A DNA stretch of 64,000 bases. Origin: Pseudomonadota bacterium. GTDB taxonomy: Bacteria > Desulfobacterota > Desulfovibrionia > Desulfovibrionales > Desulfovibrionaceae. The notes under the pieces are model-generated. The model had not been told where the DNA came from, did no database searches, and saw only the letters and a program-made list of their open reading frames with translations. Positions 1 to 8,349 of the stretch are shown here, in pieces. How positions within the stretch are numbered: the stretch's first letter is position 1; each line of letters begins with the position of its first letter. The stretch lies in the NCBI GenBank assembly GCA_023419375.1, contig JAEZYD010000008.1:62001-126000 (forward strand). Reading direction: 5' to 3'. The translations under genes were made by a program, and so were the position numbers.

Positions 1-279
1 GGCCAGATCCTCAATATTTTCGGCAATGGCGCGTTCCCAGGCGTGGAGCAGAGCGCCGCGTTCCAGAGGCGTCCGTGCGCTCCACACAGCAAAGGCCGCC
101 TGCGCGGCCTCAATGGCCTCGCGGGTTTCGGCCTCGCCGCAGTTGGGCACGGTGCCCAACTGCTTGCCATTGGCGGGATTAATGACTTCAATAACGCTTT
201 TGTCGGCCGCATCGCGCCAGTGCCCATTGATGAGGCACTGGCAGCGGAACAGCTCCTGATCGTGCAGAATGCGGTACAT
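1..279 (-). CDS. gabD: Succinate-semialdehyde dehydrogenase, N-terminal fragment (runs off window)
   Basis: The reverse strand from an ATG at 279 reads 93 codons to the window edge without a stop. The product contains LINGHWRDA and INPANGKQLGTVPNCG followed by an AFAVWSARTPLERG segment, the typical N-terminus of GabD-like NAD(P)-dependent aldehyde dehydrogenases that oxidise succinate semialdehyde to succinate. An AGGGGG ribosome-binding site lies just upstream of the ATG. The gene follows pyrC by about 30 bases on the same strand and may be cotranscribed. The catalytic Cys/Glu region lies outside the window, so substrate is inferred only from the N-terminal resemblance. Confidence 0.85.
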   Translation of the reverse strand, partial: MYRILHDQELFRCQCLINGHWRDAADKSVIEVINPANGKQLGTVPNCGEAETREAIEAAQAAFAVWSARTPLERGALLHAWERAIAENIEDLA

Positions 280-309
280 AAAACCCCCTGTAATGATCCC
301 CGCAGGGCA

Positions 310-1569
310 TCAGAACAGCTGCATGCCGTCTATCCAGTGGTGCTTGACCCTGCCGCGCAGGGTCTGACCCAGAAATGGCGTGTTGCAGCTTTTGGAGTAG
401 AGGTTTTCCGGCCCGGGAACCCATGTTTCGTCCGGGTCAAGCAGGAAGAAATCTGCTGGATCGCCGGGGGTAAAGCCGTTGCAGGGCAGGTTGAAAATCT
501 CTGCCGGGCGGCGGCTCCACAGCCGGTGCACATCGGCCTCTGTCAGCACGCCTTCGGCCACCAGACCCCAGGTGAGGCTGACAGCCAGATCAAGCCCGGT
601 AAAGCCGCACATGGCATCGTCCAGTGTGCCTTCTTTTTCGTGGGCGGCGTGGGGGGCGTGGTCTGTGGCGAGTATGTCGATGGTGCCGTTTTTCACGGCG
701 CGGCGCAAGGCCTCGCGGTCTGCGGCGGTGCGCAGGGGCGGGCTGACCTTGGCCTGGGTGTTGTAGCCCTCCAGGGCGGTTTCATCCAGCAGCAGATAGT
801 GGGGGCAGGTTTCGGCGGTCACCTTGATGCCGCGCGCCTTGCCCCAGGCGATGCAGTCAACTGTCAGCGCTGCGGAAACATGGGCGATATGCACGGGCAC
901 GCCAAGGTATTCGGCCAGCATTATGTCGCGCATGGCCTGATTGGCCTCGCCAGCGGCGGGCTGTCCTTTGACGCCCAGCAGGCCGCTGGTCACGCCTTCG
1001 TGCATGCGCCAGCCCTTCGCCAGTTGCGGATCTTCGCAGTGGTCTATGAGCACCATATTGAGGTCTGCGCCGTATTCCATGATGCGCCGCACAAGCTCCG
1101 CGTTGTCCAGCGGGCGGCCATCGTTGGAAACAGCCACGCAGCCCGCTTCCTTGAGTTCCGCCAGGGGAGCCATTTCTTCGCCCTTGAGGCCCACGGTGGC
1201 GGCGGCAATGGGGTGAAGGCGCGGGCCGTTGGGGTGGCTTTTGCGGGCGCTGTCGAGCATGGCGCGCGTGATGCTGGCCGTGTCGTTGACAGGCTTGGTG
1301 TTGGCCATGCACATCACTGCGCCAAAGCCGCCCCGCGCAGCGGCCTCAAGGCCGGAGGCGATGTCTTCCTTGTATTCAAAGCCAGGTTCGCGCAGGTGCA
1401 CATGGGCGTCAATGCAGCTGGGCATGAGCACAAGGCCCCTGGCGTCAAAAACTTCGCGGCTGTCGTAGGTGTGGTGGCCAGCCGGGGTCATGGTGACAAT
1501 TTTGCCGTGCCGCACCAGCAGGTCTACCGGGGCTTCAAGGTGGCGTGCGTTCTTTATCAAGAGGCTCAT
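310..1569 (-). CDS. pyrC: Dihydroorotase
   Basis: This 419-residue protein cyclises carbamoyl-aspartate to dihydroorotate, the third step of pyrimidine synthesis. It has the metal-binding amidohydrolase signature DAHVHLREPG near residues 54-63, a later HIAHVS segment and an ATDHAPHA motif carrying the catalytic Asp. Length fits type I (class I) dihydroorotases of about 420-430 residues. Its start overlaps the stop of pyrB by 4 bases, indicating translational coupling. In many bacteria a PyrC of this type forms a complex with aspartate transcarbamoylase; that is family knowledge, not visible here. Confidence 0.97.
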   Translation of the reverse strand: MSLLIKNARHLEAPVDLLVRHGKIVTMTPAGHHTYDSREVFDARGLVLMPSCIDAHVHLREPGFEYKEDIASGLEAAARGGFGAVMCMANTKPVNDTASITRAMLDSARKSHPNGPRLHPIAAATVGLKGEEMAPLAELKEAGCVAVSNDGRPLDNAELVRRIMEYGADLNMVLIDHCEDPQLAKGWRMHEGVTSGLLGVKGQPAAGEANQAMRDIMLAEYLGVPVHIAHVSAALTVDCIAWGKARGIKVTAETCPHYLLLDETALEGYNTQAKVSPPLRTAADREALRRAVKNGTIDILATDHAPHAAHEKEGTLDDAMCGFTGLDLAVSLTWGLVAEGVLTEADVHRLWSRRPAEIFNLPCNGFTPGDPADFFLLDPDETWVPGPENLYSKSCNTPFLGQTLRGRVKHHWIDGMQLF

Positions 1570-2522
1570 GCGCGTGCTCCATCGTTACGCGTGGCCAGCA
1601 GATAGAGCACGGCCATGCGCGTGGCGACGCCTGCGGCCACCTGATTCAGCACCAGGCTCGCGGGGGCGTCTGCTATGTCATTGGAAATTTCAAGCCCACG
1701 GTTCATGGGGCCGGGATGCAAAACCTTGGCTTCGGGCGCGGCAAGGGCCAGCTGGCTGGAGCCAAGGCAAAAACGGCGGGAATATTCCGCAAGGTCGGGC
1801 AAGAGGCCCGCCTGCTGGCGCTCAAGCTGCAGGCGCAGACACATGACGGCGTCCACATCGCGCACTGCTTTGTCCAGCTCCGTATAGATTTCTACGGGCC
1901 AGTGATCCACCCCGGCGGGCAGCAGGGTGCGCGGGGCGCACAGACGCACCTTGACGCCCAGCATGGTGAGCAGGTGCATGTTTGAGCGTGCCACGCGGCT
2001 GTGGGCAATATCGCCCAGAATCAGCAGGGTGCGCCCGGCAAAGCGGTTTTGCCACGCCTGCCGCAGACTGTAGCAGTCGAGCAGGGCCTGGGTGGGGTGG
2101 GCGTGCCAGCCGTCGCCGCCGTTGACAATGCCGCAGGGCAGCAGCTCCGCAAGAAAGCGCGCTGCGCCGCTGCTGGGGTGGCGGATGACAATGACATCCG
2201 GCCCCATGGCCTGGAGGGTGAGCCCCGTATCCTTGAGGCTTTCGCCCTTGTTCAGGCTTGAGCCTGATTTTGCCAGGGAATAGGTGTCGGCGGAAAGGCG
2301 TTTGCCCGCCACGTCAAAGGACGTCTTGGTGCGGGTGCTGTTTTCCACGAAAAACAGCACAACGGTCTTGCCCTTGAGGGTTGGCACCTTCTTGACCGGG
2401 CGGCTGTTGATTTCCTGAAAGCTGGCGGCCAGGTCCAGCAGGTGCATGGTGTCTTCCGCGCTCAGTTGGGTGACGTCCAGCAGGTCTTTGTGGGGCCAGT
2501 GATAGCGATTGTCGGTATTCAT
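1566..2522 (-). CDS. pyrB: Aspartate carbamoyltransferase catalytic subunit
   Basis: The 318-residue product catalyses carbamoyl phosphate plus aspartate to carbamoyl-aspartate, the committed pyrimidine step. The carbamoyl-phosphate loop ENSTRTKTSFDVAGKRL, the VIRHPSSGAA segment with the active-site His, and HPTQALLD are all present. I chose the ATG at 2522 because MNTDNRYHWPHKDLLD gives the usual N-terminus. No clear Shine-Dalgarno precedes it. An upstream in-frame TTG at 2546 lies inside the U-tract of an attenuator-like hairpin, whose GGGGA arm could serve as its RBS. The gene is the first of a pyrB-pyrC(-gabD) unit. No pyrI regulatory-subunit gene is seen here. Confidence 0.96.
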   Translation of the reverse strand: MNTDNRYHWPHKDLLDVTQLSAEDTMHLLDLAASFQEINSRPVKKVPTLKGKTVVLFFVENSTRTKTSFDVAGKRLSADTYSLAKSGSSLNKGESLKDTGLTLQAMGPDVIVIRHPSSGAARFLAELLPCGIVNGGDGWHAHPTQALLDCYSLRQAWQNRFAGRTLLILGDIAHSRVARSNMHLLTMLGVKVRLCAPRTLLPAGVDHWPVEIYTELDKAVRDVDAVMCLRLQLERQQAGLLPDLAEYSRRFCLGSSQLALAAPEAKVLHPGPMNRGLEISNDIADAPASLVLNQVAAGVATRMAVLYLLATRNDGARA

Positions 2523-2544
2523 GACGTTGCGTGGTAAAAAGGTC

Positions 2545-2575
2545 AAAAAAAATCCCCGTTGCTATACAACGGGGG
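2545..2575 (-). promoter_or_regulatory. Attenuator-like intrinsic terminator in the pyrB leader
   Basis: On the reverse strand an 8-bp perfect stem (CCCCGTTG / CAACGGGG, 5-base loop) is followed immediately by eight T residues, a canonical intrinsic terminator. It ends only about 22 bases before the pyrB ATG. The gene upstream is divergent, so no other leftward transcript needs termination here. That makes conditional termination (UTP-sensitive attenuation, as in enteric pyrBI) the simplest reading. A regulator or alternative antiterminator fold was not identified. Confidence 0.7.
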
Positions 2576-2824
2576 AATACGAAAAACGCCTGCAAATGCG
2601 AAAAAAATCAGGGTGGCCGGGGGCGCTGTGCTTGCCCTGCCATAGGAAATTGCGCAAACGGGCGTTGGTCTTCATAAGTACCAAATGTAGGCGCGCTTGG
2701 GCGCTTTGTAAAGCAAAAAGTCGGTTGACGCTTGCAGGGGCATTGTCTAGTTGTAGGGCGTACCGCGCACCGATGCAGACGTTTTTGCGGCGCGGCTGTA
2801 AGTATCTTCAGCGAGGAGAACCAC

Positions 2825-3622
2825 ATGCTTGTGTCTCTTGTGGCCTACGTCTTGTGCGGGGCAGTGGCCGGTGTTCTGGCCGGGCTTTTGGGTGTTGGCG
2901 GCGGTATTGTTCTGGTGCCCCTGATGGTTGCCATTTTTCCCACAGTGGGTGTTCCCGCGCAGTATGTGCAGCAGATGGCGCTCGGCACTTCGCTTGCCAG
3001 CATCATGATCACCTCCATCTCCAGCGCGCGGGCGCATAATGCCCGTGGCGCCGTGCACTGGGATATTTTCAAGGCCATTACCCCCGGCATTCTTGTGGGT
3101 ACGTTCTTCGGCGGGCTTGTTGCCACCCACATGCCCACCATGTTCCTGAAGATATTTTTTATCTGCTTTATCCTCTTTGTGTCGGCGCAGATGCTCTCCA
3201 ACTACCGGCCCCCGGCCAGCCGTGATCTGCCCGGCAAGATGGGAACCGCCGGCGTGGGCGGCATCATCGGCCTCGTGTCGAGCTTTGTTGGTATCGGCGG
3301 CGGTACGCTTTCCGTGCCGTTCATGACCTTTTGCAACGTGCCGCTGCACCATGCCGTGGGCACCTCCGCCGCCATTGGTTTTCCCATTGCCGTGGCGGGT
3401 ACGCTGGGCTTTATTGTGGGCGGCTGGGGCAGGCCTGATCTGCCCGCCATGTCGCTTGGCTTTGTGAACCTGTGGGCGCTGCTGGGCATTGCCACTGCCA
3501 GTTTTATGACCGCCCCGCTTGGCGCAAAGCTTTCGCATGCCTTGCCCGCCGACAAGCTCAAGAAAGGTTTTGCCTGTTTTTTGATCCTTGTGGCCTTGAA
3601 GATGATCTGGGGCTTGTTGTAA
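2825..3622 (+). CDS. TauE/SafE-family membrane permease (paralogue 1)
   Basis: The 265-residue product is an integral membrane protein with about eight hydrophobic segments. It has the duplicated TauE/SafE signature: AGLLGVGGGIVLVP near the N-terminus and a second VGIGGGTLSVPF in the middle. Members export or import sulfonates, sulfite or other organosulfur anions. The ATG at 2825 has a GAGGAGA ribosome-binding site. It is divergent from pyrB and lies 9 bases before the YitT-family gene, probably an operon. It is clearly paralogous to the permease at 7449-8249 (shared endings such as TAPLGAxLxHxLPxDKLKK). The actual substrate cannot be read from sequence. Confidence 0.9.
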   Translation: MLVSLVAYVLCGAVAGVLAGLLGVGGGIVLVPLMVAIFPTVGVPAQYVQQMALGTSLASIMITSISSARAHNARGAVHWDIFKAITPGILVGTFFGGLVATHMPTMFLKIFFICFILFVSAQMLSNYRPPASRDLPGKMGTAGVGGIIGLVSSFVGIGGGTLSVPFMTFCNVPLHHAVGTSAAIGFPIAVAGTLGFIVGGWGRPDLPAMSLGFVNLWALLGIATASFMTAPLGAKLSHALPADKLKKGFACFLILVALKMIWGLL

Positions 3623-3631
3623 TATAGACCT

Positions 3632-4498
3632 ATGAAGCTTCAGTCATACAACAAGTCTCTGACCGAATCGGTGGTCTGGAACCTGCTCTGGCTTACGCTG
3701 GGGTCGGTTCTTGTGGCCATATGCATTCAGAGCGTGGCCGCGCCCCATGGCTTCCTTTCCGGGGGGGTCATGGGCGTGAGCCTGCTGGTCAATTACTGGA
3801 CAGGCACGCTGACGCCGCTGGTCTGGTATTCCCTGCTGTGCGTGCCTGTGTACGCTTTTGGCTGGTTCTGCGTGGGCAAACGTTTTTTGCTCTACACGGC
3901 TTACGGAACCCTTTGCACCACGTTGTGCAGTTTTTTTATCACCTTTGAAATCCCTATCACCAACGAAGTGTACGCCACCGTGGTGGGCGGGGTGCTGCAC
4001 GGCGCAGCCTGCGGCATCATGCTGCGCACGCTTGGCAGCAGCGGCGGCATGGATGTGGTTGCCGTGCTGCTCAAGGAACGCTGGAACGTGCCCATCGGGC
4101 AATTCAATTTTCTGTTCAATTCCCTGCTGTTTCTCACGGCGTCCTCGCATATGTCGCTGGATCTTATTGTTGCTTCCATGCTGATGATGTTCATTTCGGC
4201 CAGTACGCTGGAATATGTGCTGGGCCTGTTCAACCGCCGCAAGCTTGTGATGATCATTTCTGACCACGGTGAAGAAATCAGCGAGGCCATTTTGGTGACA
4301 GAGCGCTTTGGCGCTACGCTTATGCGCGGCAAGGGGGCCTACTCCGGCTCGGATCGCGAAATTCTGCTCACCGTCACCAACAATGTGGCGCTCAAGCGGC
4401 TGGAGAATCTGGTGTTCAGCATTGATCCGCGCGCCCTGTTCATTGTGGAAAACACGTTCTATGTGTCGGGTGGGCAGTTTGCCCGCAGAAGCCGTTGA
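3632..4498 (+). CDS. YitT-family membrane protein (DUF161 + DUF2179)
   Basis: This 288-residue protein has an N-terminal membrane half of about five helices (for example SVLVAICIQSVAAPHGFLSGGVMGVSLL) with the family's GSSGGMD motif. A soluble C-terminal DUF2179 domain (about residues 205-285) carries the MIISDHGEEISEAIL start and a GAYSG turn. Function of YitT/YebE-type proteins is unknown. The gene sits 9 bases after a TauE permease and 13 bases before an amidohydrolase, so the three likely form one transcript. The ribosome-binding site is weak, which suggests coupling to the upstream gene. Confidence 0.9.
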   Translation: MKLQSYNKSLTESVVWNLLWLTLGSVLVAICIQSVAAPHGFLSGGVMGVSLLVNYWTGTLTPLVWYSLLCVPVYAFGWFCVGKRFLLYTAYGTLCTTLCSFFITFEIPITNEVYATVVGGVLHGAACGIMLRTLGSSGGMDVVAVLLKERWNVPIGQFNFLFNSLLFLTASSHMSLDLIVASMLMMFISASTLEYVLGLFNRRKLVMIISDHGEEISEAILVTERFGATLMRGKGAYSGSDREILLTVTNNVALKRLENLVFSIDPRALFIVENTFYVSGGQFARRSR

Positions 4499-4511
4499 CG
4501 GCGGAGGCCCC

Positions 4512-5756
4512 ATGAACCCGGAAGCCACGGAATTTCCTGAATCTGACGAGCCGTCGGAGGCCTTGCTGGCCATCAGGGCCAAGAGCATTCTGACCCTTGG
4601 CGGCGAAGGCCCTGCCCGGGCCGCCCGCCTTTTTGCCCCGCTGAAAAAGATCGACAACGGCGTGCTGCTGGTGCGCGGCGGGCTGGTGGAGGATGTTCTG
4701 CCGTGGTCGCAGGCCAAACTGCCCGCAGGTACGCTGGTGCGCGACGTGGGCGCTGTCTGCCTTGCGCCTGCCTGCGTCAACGCGCACACGCATCTGGAAC
4801 TTTCACACCTGGCGGAGAAAACCCGCTGGGGGCGCGGCTTCACCGCCTGGCTGCAAAGCCTCATCCCCCTGCTTGGCGCTGCCCCGCAGGCGGATGCCGT
4901 GGAAAGCGCCTGCACTGCACTGGCCCTGTACGGCACGCTGTATGTGGGCAACATCACTGGCTCCCTGCCCGGCGGCACGGTTCTGGCCGATGCGGCCTGC
5001 AATGAGGCGGGGCTGACCGCAAGCCATTTTTGCGAATGGTTTGGCTTTGGCGCGCCCTTTGCCGATGGTGAACGCCCCTGGCCGCCGCGCTGCCGTCAGG
5101 CTCTGGCTGATGATCCCTTTCTCATGGCCCGTTGCGCTCCCGGCGGGCATGCCCTGTATTCCACCGGGCCGGAAATACTCAGCGCCGCGCGGCAGGACTG
5201 CTCCCGCATGGGGCGCGTTTTTTCCTTCCACCTTGCGGAATCGTCAGAAGAAACCCAGCTGCTCACATCGGGCAGCGGGCCTTTGCGCGATCTGTACGCC
5301 GGGGTTGTGCTGCCGCCGGACTGGTCTGCGCCGGGTTTGCGCCCGCTGGCCTATGCGGTGAAGCTGGGCCTGCTCGGCCCCGGCACTCTGGCCGTGCACG
5401 GCGTGCAGCTCGACGCGCAGGAAGTGGAAGTGCTGGCAGCCAGCGGGGCGGCCCTGTGCCTGTGCCCCCGCTCGAACCGCAATCTTGGCGTAGGGGTACC
5501 GCCCGTGCGCGAGCTTATGGAAAGCGGCGCTCTGCTGTGCCTTGGCACGGACGGGCTGACCTCCAACCGCGATCTGGACGTGCGCAAAGAGGCGGTGTGG
5601 CTGCGCGAAACAATGGACGTGCCGCCGGAAGCCCTGGTGCGCATGCTGACGGTTAACGGCGCTGCCGCCCTGAATCTGCTGGGCTGCGGGGCAGGGCGGC
5701 TGGAAAAGGGCGGGCCTGCGGATTTTTGTGTGCTGCCAGAAAACCTGACCTACTAG
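4512..5756 (+). CDS. Amidohydrolase-superfamily deaminase (possible aminodeoxyfutalosine deaminase)
   Basis: The 414-residue protein has the metal-dependent amidohydrolase motif VNAHTHLELSHL near residue 96, a later FHLAESSEE, a VHGVQL segment and a LGTDGLTSN motif with the metal-ligand Asp. The NAHTHLELS form is common in deaminases assigned to aminodeoxyfutalosine in the futalosine menaquinone route. That use would suit a Desulfovibrio, but no other mqn genes are nearby, so the substrate is an inference. I chose the ATG at 4512 for its GGAGG ribosome-binding site; the reading frame is open further upstream over the YitT gene. It ends a TauE-YitT-amidohydrolase unit. Confidence 0.85.
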   Translation: MNPEATEFPESDEPSEALLAIRAKSILTLGGEGPARAARLFAPLKKIDNGVLLVRGGLVEDVLPWSQAKLPAGTLVRDVGAVCLAPACVNAHTHLELSHLAEKTRWGRGFTAWLQSLIPLLGAAPQADAVESACTALALYGTLYVGNITGSLPGGTVLADAACNEAGLTASHFCEWFGFGAPFADGERPWPPRCRQALADDPFLMARCAPGGHALYSTGPEILSAARQDCSRMGRVFSFHLAESSEETQLLTSGSGPLRDLYAGVVLPPDWSAPGLRPLAYAVKLGLLGPGTLAVHGVQLDAQEVEVLAASGAALCLCPRSNRNLGVGVPPVRELMESGALLCLGTDGLTSNRDLDVRKEAVWLRETMDVPPEALVRMLTVNGAAALNLLGCGAGRLEKGGPADFCVLPENLTY

Positions 5757-6061
5757 CGTCCACGAGCCAACAGCATTCTTTGAGAAGCGCAAATCGCTGC
5801 AATGCCTCTGAAGGCAGCTACAAATACCTTGAAATCATTCTCGATTAGCTGTGTTTGTGTTTGGCGCATAAAGTCCTTGTCAGGGTAATTTGTTGCTGGC
5901 AGTATTCGCCCAGCAGACTGACGCCGTTACGGCATGTATCGCCAGCCTGCCGGGTGCGCCGCCAGGGGGTATTTGCGGCTTATCCGGGTTTGGGGATGCC
6001 GACCGCGTTATTACTGCAAGCGGCTTGCCGCTTTTTCTTAACCTGCGCCAAGAAGGACAAC
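5757..6061. other. Intergenic region without a recognisable gene
   Basis: About 305 bases separate the amidohydrolase from the Hpt gene. I see no supported coding region, tRNA or strong terminator. It must contain the promoter of the Hpt gene, but no convincing -35/-10 pair stands out. Confidence 0.5.
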
Positions 6062-6400
6062 ATGACCGAGGAAGTTTTGGATTGGAAGGAAGCCATTGCC
6101 AGGGTGCTCAACAAGCGCGACATGTACGTCAAGCTGCTTGCCAAGTTTATTGAAACGGAGCGCGACACCCCGTCAAAGGTGTCTCAGGCCCTGAAGAGCG
6201 GCAACATGGAAGAAGCCCGCAATCTTGTGCACAGCACCAAGGGAGCAGCCGCCAATCTGGGGGCCAAGGCGCTGGCCGCCGCTGCGCTTGAGCTTGAAAT
6301 GGCCGTCAAGGCCGGGGCGGATACCGACCGCGCCATGAGCCATTTTTCTGCCGCGCACATGGACACGCTTGTGACCATGCACGCCTTTATGACGCAGTAG
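6062..6400 (+). CDS. Single-domain Hpt phosphotransfer protein
   Basis: The 112-residue protein is essentially one histidine-containing phosphotransfer domain. The motif VHSTKGAAANLGAKAL carries the expected phospho-accepting His, matching the family's AHxLKGxAxxLGA pattern. I chose the ATG at 6062 because an AGAAGGA ribosome-binding site precedes it; upstream codons do not resemble the family. Hpt proteins shuttle phosphate between hybrid kinases and response regulators. No kinase or regulator partner is adjacent, so its circuit is unknown. A strong terminator follows the gene. Confidence 0.88.
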   Translation: MTEEVLDWKEAIARVLNKRDMYVKLLAKFIETERDTPSKVSQALKSGNMEEARNLVHSTKGAAANLGAKALAAAALELEMAVKAGADTDRAMSHFSAAHMDTLVTMHAFMTQ

Positions 6401-6424
6401 TTCGCTGATATTGCTGAATGCCGA

Positions 6425-6456
6425 CCCCCCTTCGAATTTCGGAGGGGGGTTTTTTA
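6425..6456 (+). terminator. Intrinsic terminator after the Hpt gene
   Basis: Six C residues pair with six G residues around an internal CG/CG extension. The hairpin is followed by seven T residues. Confidence 0.85.
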
Positions 6457-6586
6457 TTGTCTGTCTGCGGCAGGTGGAGACTGGGGTGCCTTGCAGTTTG
6501 CCCCTTGTTTCTGTGGCTTGTGCTAACGGCGGATAGTTTGGGGCTGCGTGTTTTTATTGTTGACCGGCAAACGCAGCAGATATAGA

Positions 6587-6603
6587 AATTGGTCAGACCA
6601 ATT
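6587..6603. promoter_or_regulatory. Perfect palindromic operator upstream of the FadR-type regulator
   Basis: AATTGGTC-A-GACCAATT is a perfect 17-base palindrome with TGGT...ACCA core halves, the style of site used by FadR-subfamily GntR regulators such as PdhR and LldR. It lies directly before the GGAGGT ribosome-binding site of the regulator gene, so binding would block its own transcription or its start. Regulator-site pairing is inferred from position. Confidence 0.75.
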
Positions 6604-6614
6604 TGGAGGTCGAA

Positions 6615-7295
6615 GTGCAAACAAGGTCAGTTCAACGAAAAGCCGTTTCAGAAGAGGTCGTTACCCGGCTCAGGGCAATGATTAACGATGGCGGTTTGCA
6701 ACCTGGGGACAGGCTGCCCGCTGAACGCAAACTGGCGGAGCAGTTTCAGGCATCGCGGGCATCGGTGCGCGAGGGGATCAGAATCCTTGCGGAATCCGGG
6801 CTGCTGGAAAGTCGCCAGGGGGCGGGGACCTTTGTGCAGGAGCGCCCGGATGCCACGCTTATTGGTGCGGTGCTGTCCGGCAAGTACTCCTTGGAAGACG
6901 TTTTTGCGGTGCGCATGATGCTTGAGCCAGAGATTGCAGCGCTTGCAGCCCGCAATGGAACGCCGGAGGCAAAGGCCAGCCTTGAAGCCCTGCTCACCAC
7001 TCAGGAACAGGCCACGCAGGCCAACAGTGCCTGGGGGGATTTTGACCTCAAGTTTCACCATGCTCTGGCGGAGGCATCTGGTAATCCTGTACTGCTTGAA
7101 ATGGTCTCTGCCCTGCATGAGGGCTTTGCCCGCAGCCGCGAGGAAAGCGTGCAGTCTCCACTGCGTCAGAAGGCATCACTTGCCGCACACCGCAGCATTG
7201 TGACGGCTATCCTTCAGGGGTGCGCAACAGAAGCTGAAAACGCCATGCGCCGACACCTTGAGGACGTGAAACAGATCATTTTTTCCCGCAAGTAG
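6615..7295 (+). CDS. GntR/FadR-subfamily transcriptional regulator
   Basis: The 226-residue protein has an N-terminal winged helix (about residues 10-75, with LQPGDRLPAERKLAEQFQASRASVREGIRIL) and a C-terminal all-helical FCD ligand domain (about 90-220). The FCD metal-site pattern is visible in DFDLKFHHALAEASGN and a later RRHLED. FadR-subfamily members typically sense small carboxylic acids. I chose the GTG at 6615 because GGAGGT lies 5 bases upstream; a TTG four codons earlier is less likely as it overlaps the operator. The next gene is a TauE-family permease, a likely target. Confidence 0.92.
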   Translation: MQTRSVQRKAVSEEVVTRLRAMINDGGLQPGDRLPAERKLAEQFQASRASVREGIRILAESGLLESRQGAGTFVQERPDATLIGAVLSGKYSLEDVFAVRMMLEPEIAALAARNGTPEAKASLEALLTTQEQATQANSAWGDFDLKFHHALAEASGNPVLLEMVSALHEGFARSREESVQSPLRQKASLAAHRSIVTAILQGCATEAENAMRRHLEDVKQIIFSRK

Positions 7296-7448
7296 ATTGG
7301 GTGCAGGGGGGTGAGGATCAATCGCTTGAAACAGTGCCGAGCATGCCTGAGCGTAGCGCAGCAATTATTGGCATCGGCAGTTTGGGGAATGCCGAGCAAG
7401 TGTGGTGGCGCGTCTGACTTCATCAACCTGTAGTTCATAGGTCTTACC

Positions 7449-8249
7449 ATGATCACAACGTATCTGATATATATCTGCCTTGGTGCGATTGCCGGCATGC
7501 TTGCCGGATTGCTCGGCATCGGGGGCGGTCTGGTTATCGTGCCCATGCTCAACACTGCGTTTGAGCTGCAGCATTTTCCCATCCAGCACTTGCAGCATAT
7601 TGCCCTGGGCACCTCCATGGCGACCATGATTTTTACCTCCATGTCGAGCATGCGCGCTCACCACAAGAGGAAAACCATCAACTACAGCATTTTCTGGAAG
7701 CTGACCCCTGGCATCATCATTGGTACCTACTTGGGTACGTGGATTGCCTCGTCCCTTTCCACCTTGTTTCTCAAGGTCTTTTTTGGGTGTTTTCTCTACT
7801 ATGTAGCCATACAGATGCTGATGAACATCAAGCCGAAGGGCGCACGCGATCTGCCCGGTACCGCCGGGACCTTTGCTGCCGGTAGCGGTATAGGGGTGTT
7901 CTCCGCTCTTGCGGGAATTGGCGGCGGCACCATGACGGTGCCCTTTCTTTCCTGGTGCAATCAGACCATGCTGGCCGCCATTGCCACAGCGGCGGCGGTG
8001 GGCTTGCCGCTGGCGCTGGCTGGCACCGCTGGATACGTAATCAACGGCTGGAATGCGACAGGAATCCCCGGCCCGCACATTGGTTACGTGTATATTCCGG
8101 CATTTTTGGGCATTATTGTTGTAAGCGTGATTACGGCCCCGCTGGGAGCGCGGCTGGCTCACTCCCTGCCGGTGGACAAGCTCAAAAAGATTTTTGCTGT
8201 CCTGCTCTTTCTGGTAGGTTCAAAAATGCTCTGGAGTTCCTTTATGTAG
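7449..8249 (+). CDS. TauE/SafE-family membrane permease (paralogue 2)
   Basis: This 266-residue membrane protein has the duplicated glycine-rich signature (AGLLGIGGGLVIVP and AGIGGGTMTVPF) and about eight transmembrane segments. It is a clear paralogue of the permease at 2825-3622, sharing GTSMATMIFTSMSSMRAH-like and TAPLGARLAHSLPVDKLKK regions. It lies 150 bases downstream of a FadR-type regulator on the same strand, which suggests induction by an organic acid. The cargo, perhaps a sulfonate or related anion, is not determinable here. A bidirectional terminator separates it from the convergent IclR gene. Confidence 0.9.
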   Translation: MITTYLIYICLGAIAGMLAGLLGIGGGLVIVPMLNTAFELQHFPIQHLQHIALGTSMATMIFTSMSSMRAHHKRKTINYSIFWKLTPGIIIGTYLGTWIASSLSTLFLKVFFGCFLYYVAIQMLMNIKPKGARDLPGTAGTFAAGSGIGVFSALAGIGGGTMTVPFLSWCNQTMLAAIATAAAVGLPLALAGTAGYVINGWNATGIPGPHIGYVYIPAFLGIIVVSVITAPLGARLAHSLPVDKLKKIFAVLLFLVGSKMLWSSFM

Positions 8250-8266
8250 CAGGGTGTTGCGCGTAC

Positions 8267-8298
8267 AAAAAAGTCCTGCCTTACTGGCAGGACTTTTT
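8267..8298. terminator. Bidirectional terminator between TauE and IclR genes
   Basis: AAAAAAGTCCTGCC and GGCAGGACTTTTT form a stem of about 13 bp with A and T runs on both sides. It serves the two convergent genes. Confidence 0.9.
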
Positions 8299-8349
8299 GT
8301 ATGCGCTGGCCGGAAATCTGATTTCAGCCACTCTTTTTTCTGCCTGCCA

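Noticed and set aside
2314..2595. Possible pyrB leader peptide (M-Q-A-F-F-V-F-P start) overlapping the attenuator
   Set aside because: Resembles the enteric pyrBI idea, but it would start with TTG and has no ribosome-binding site, so it is not supported.
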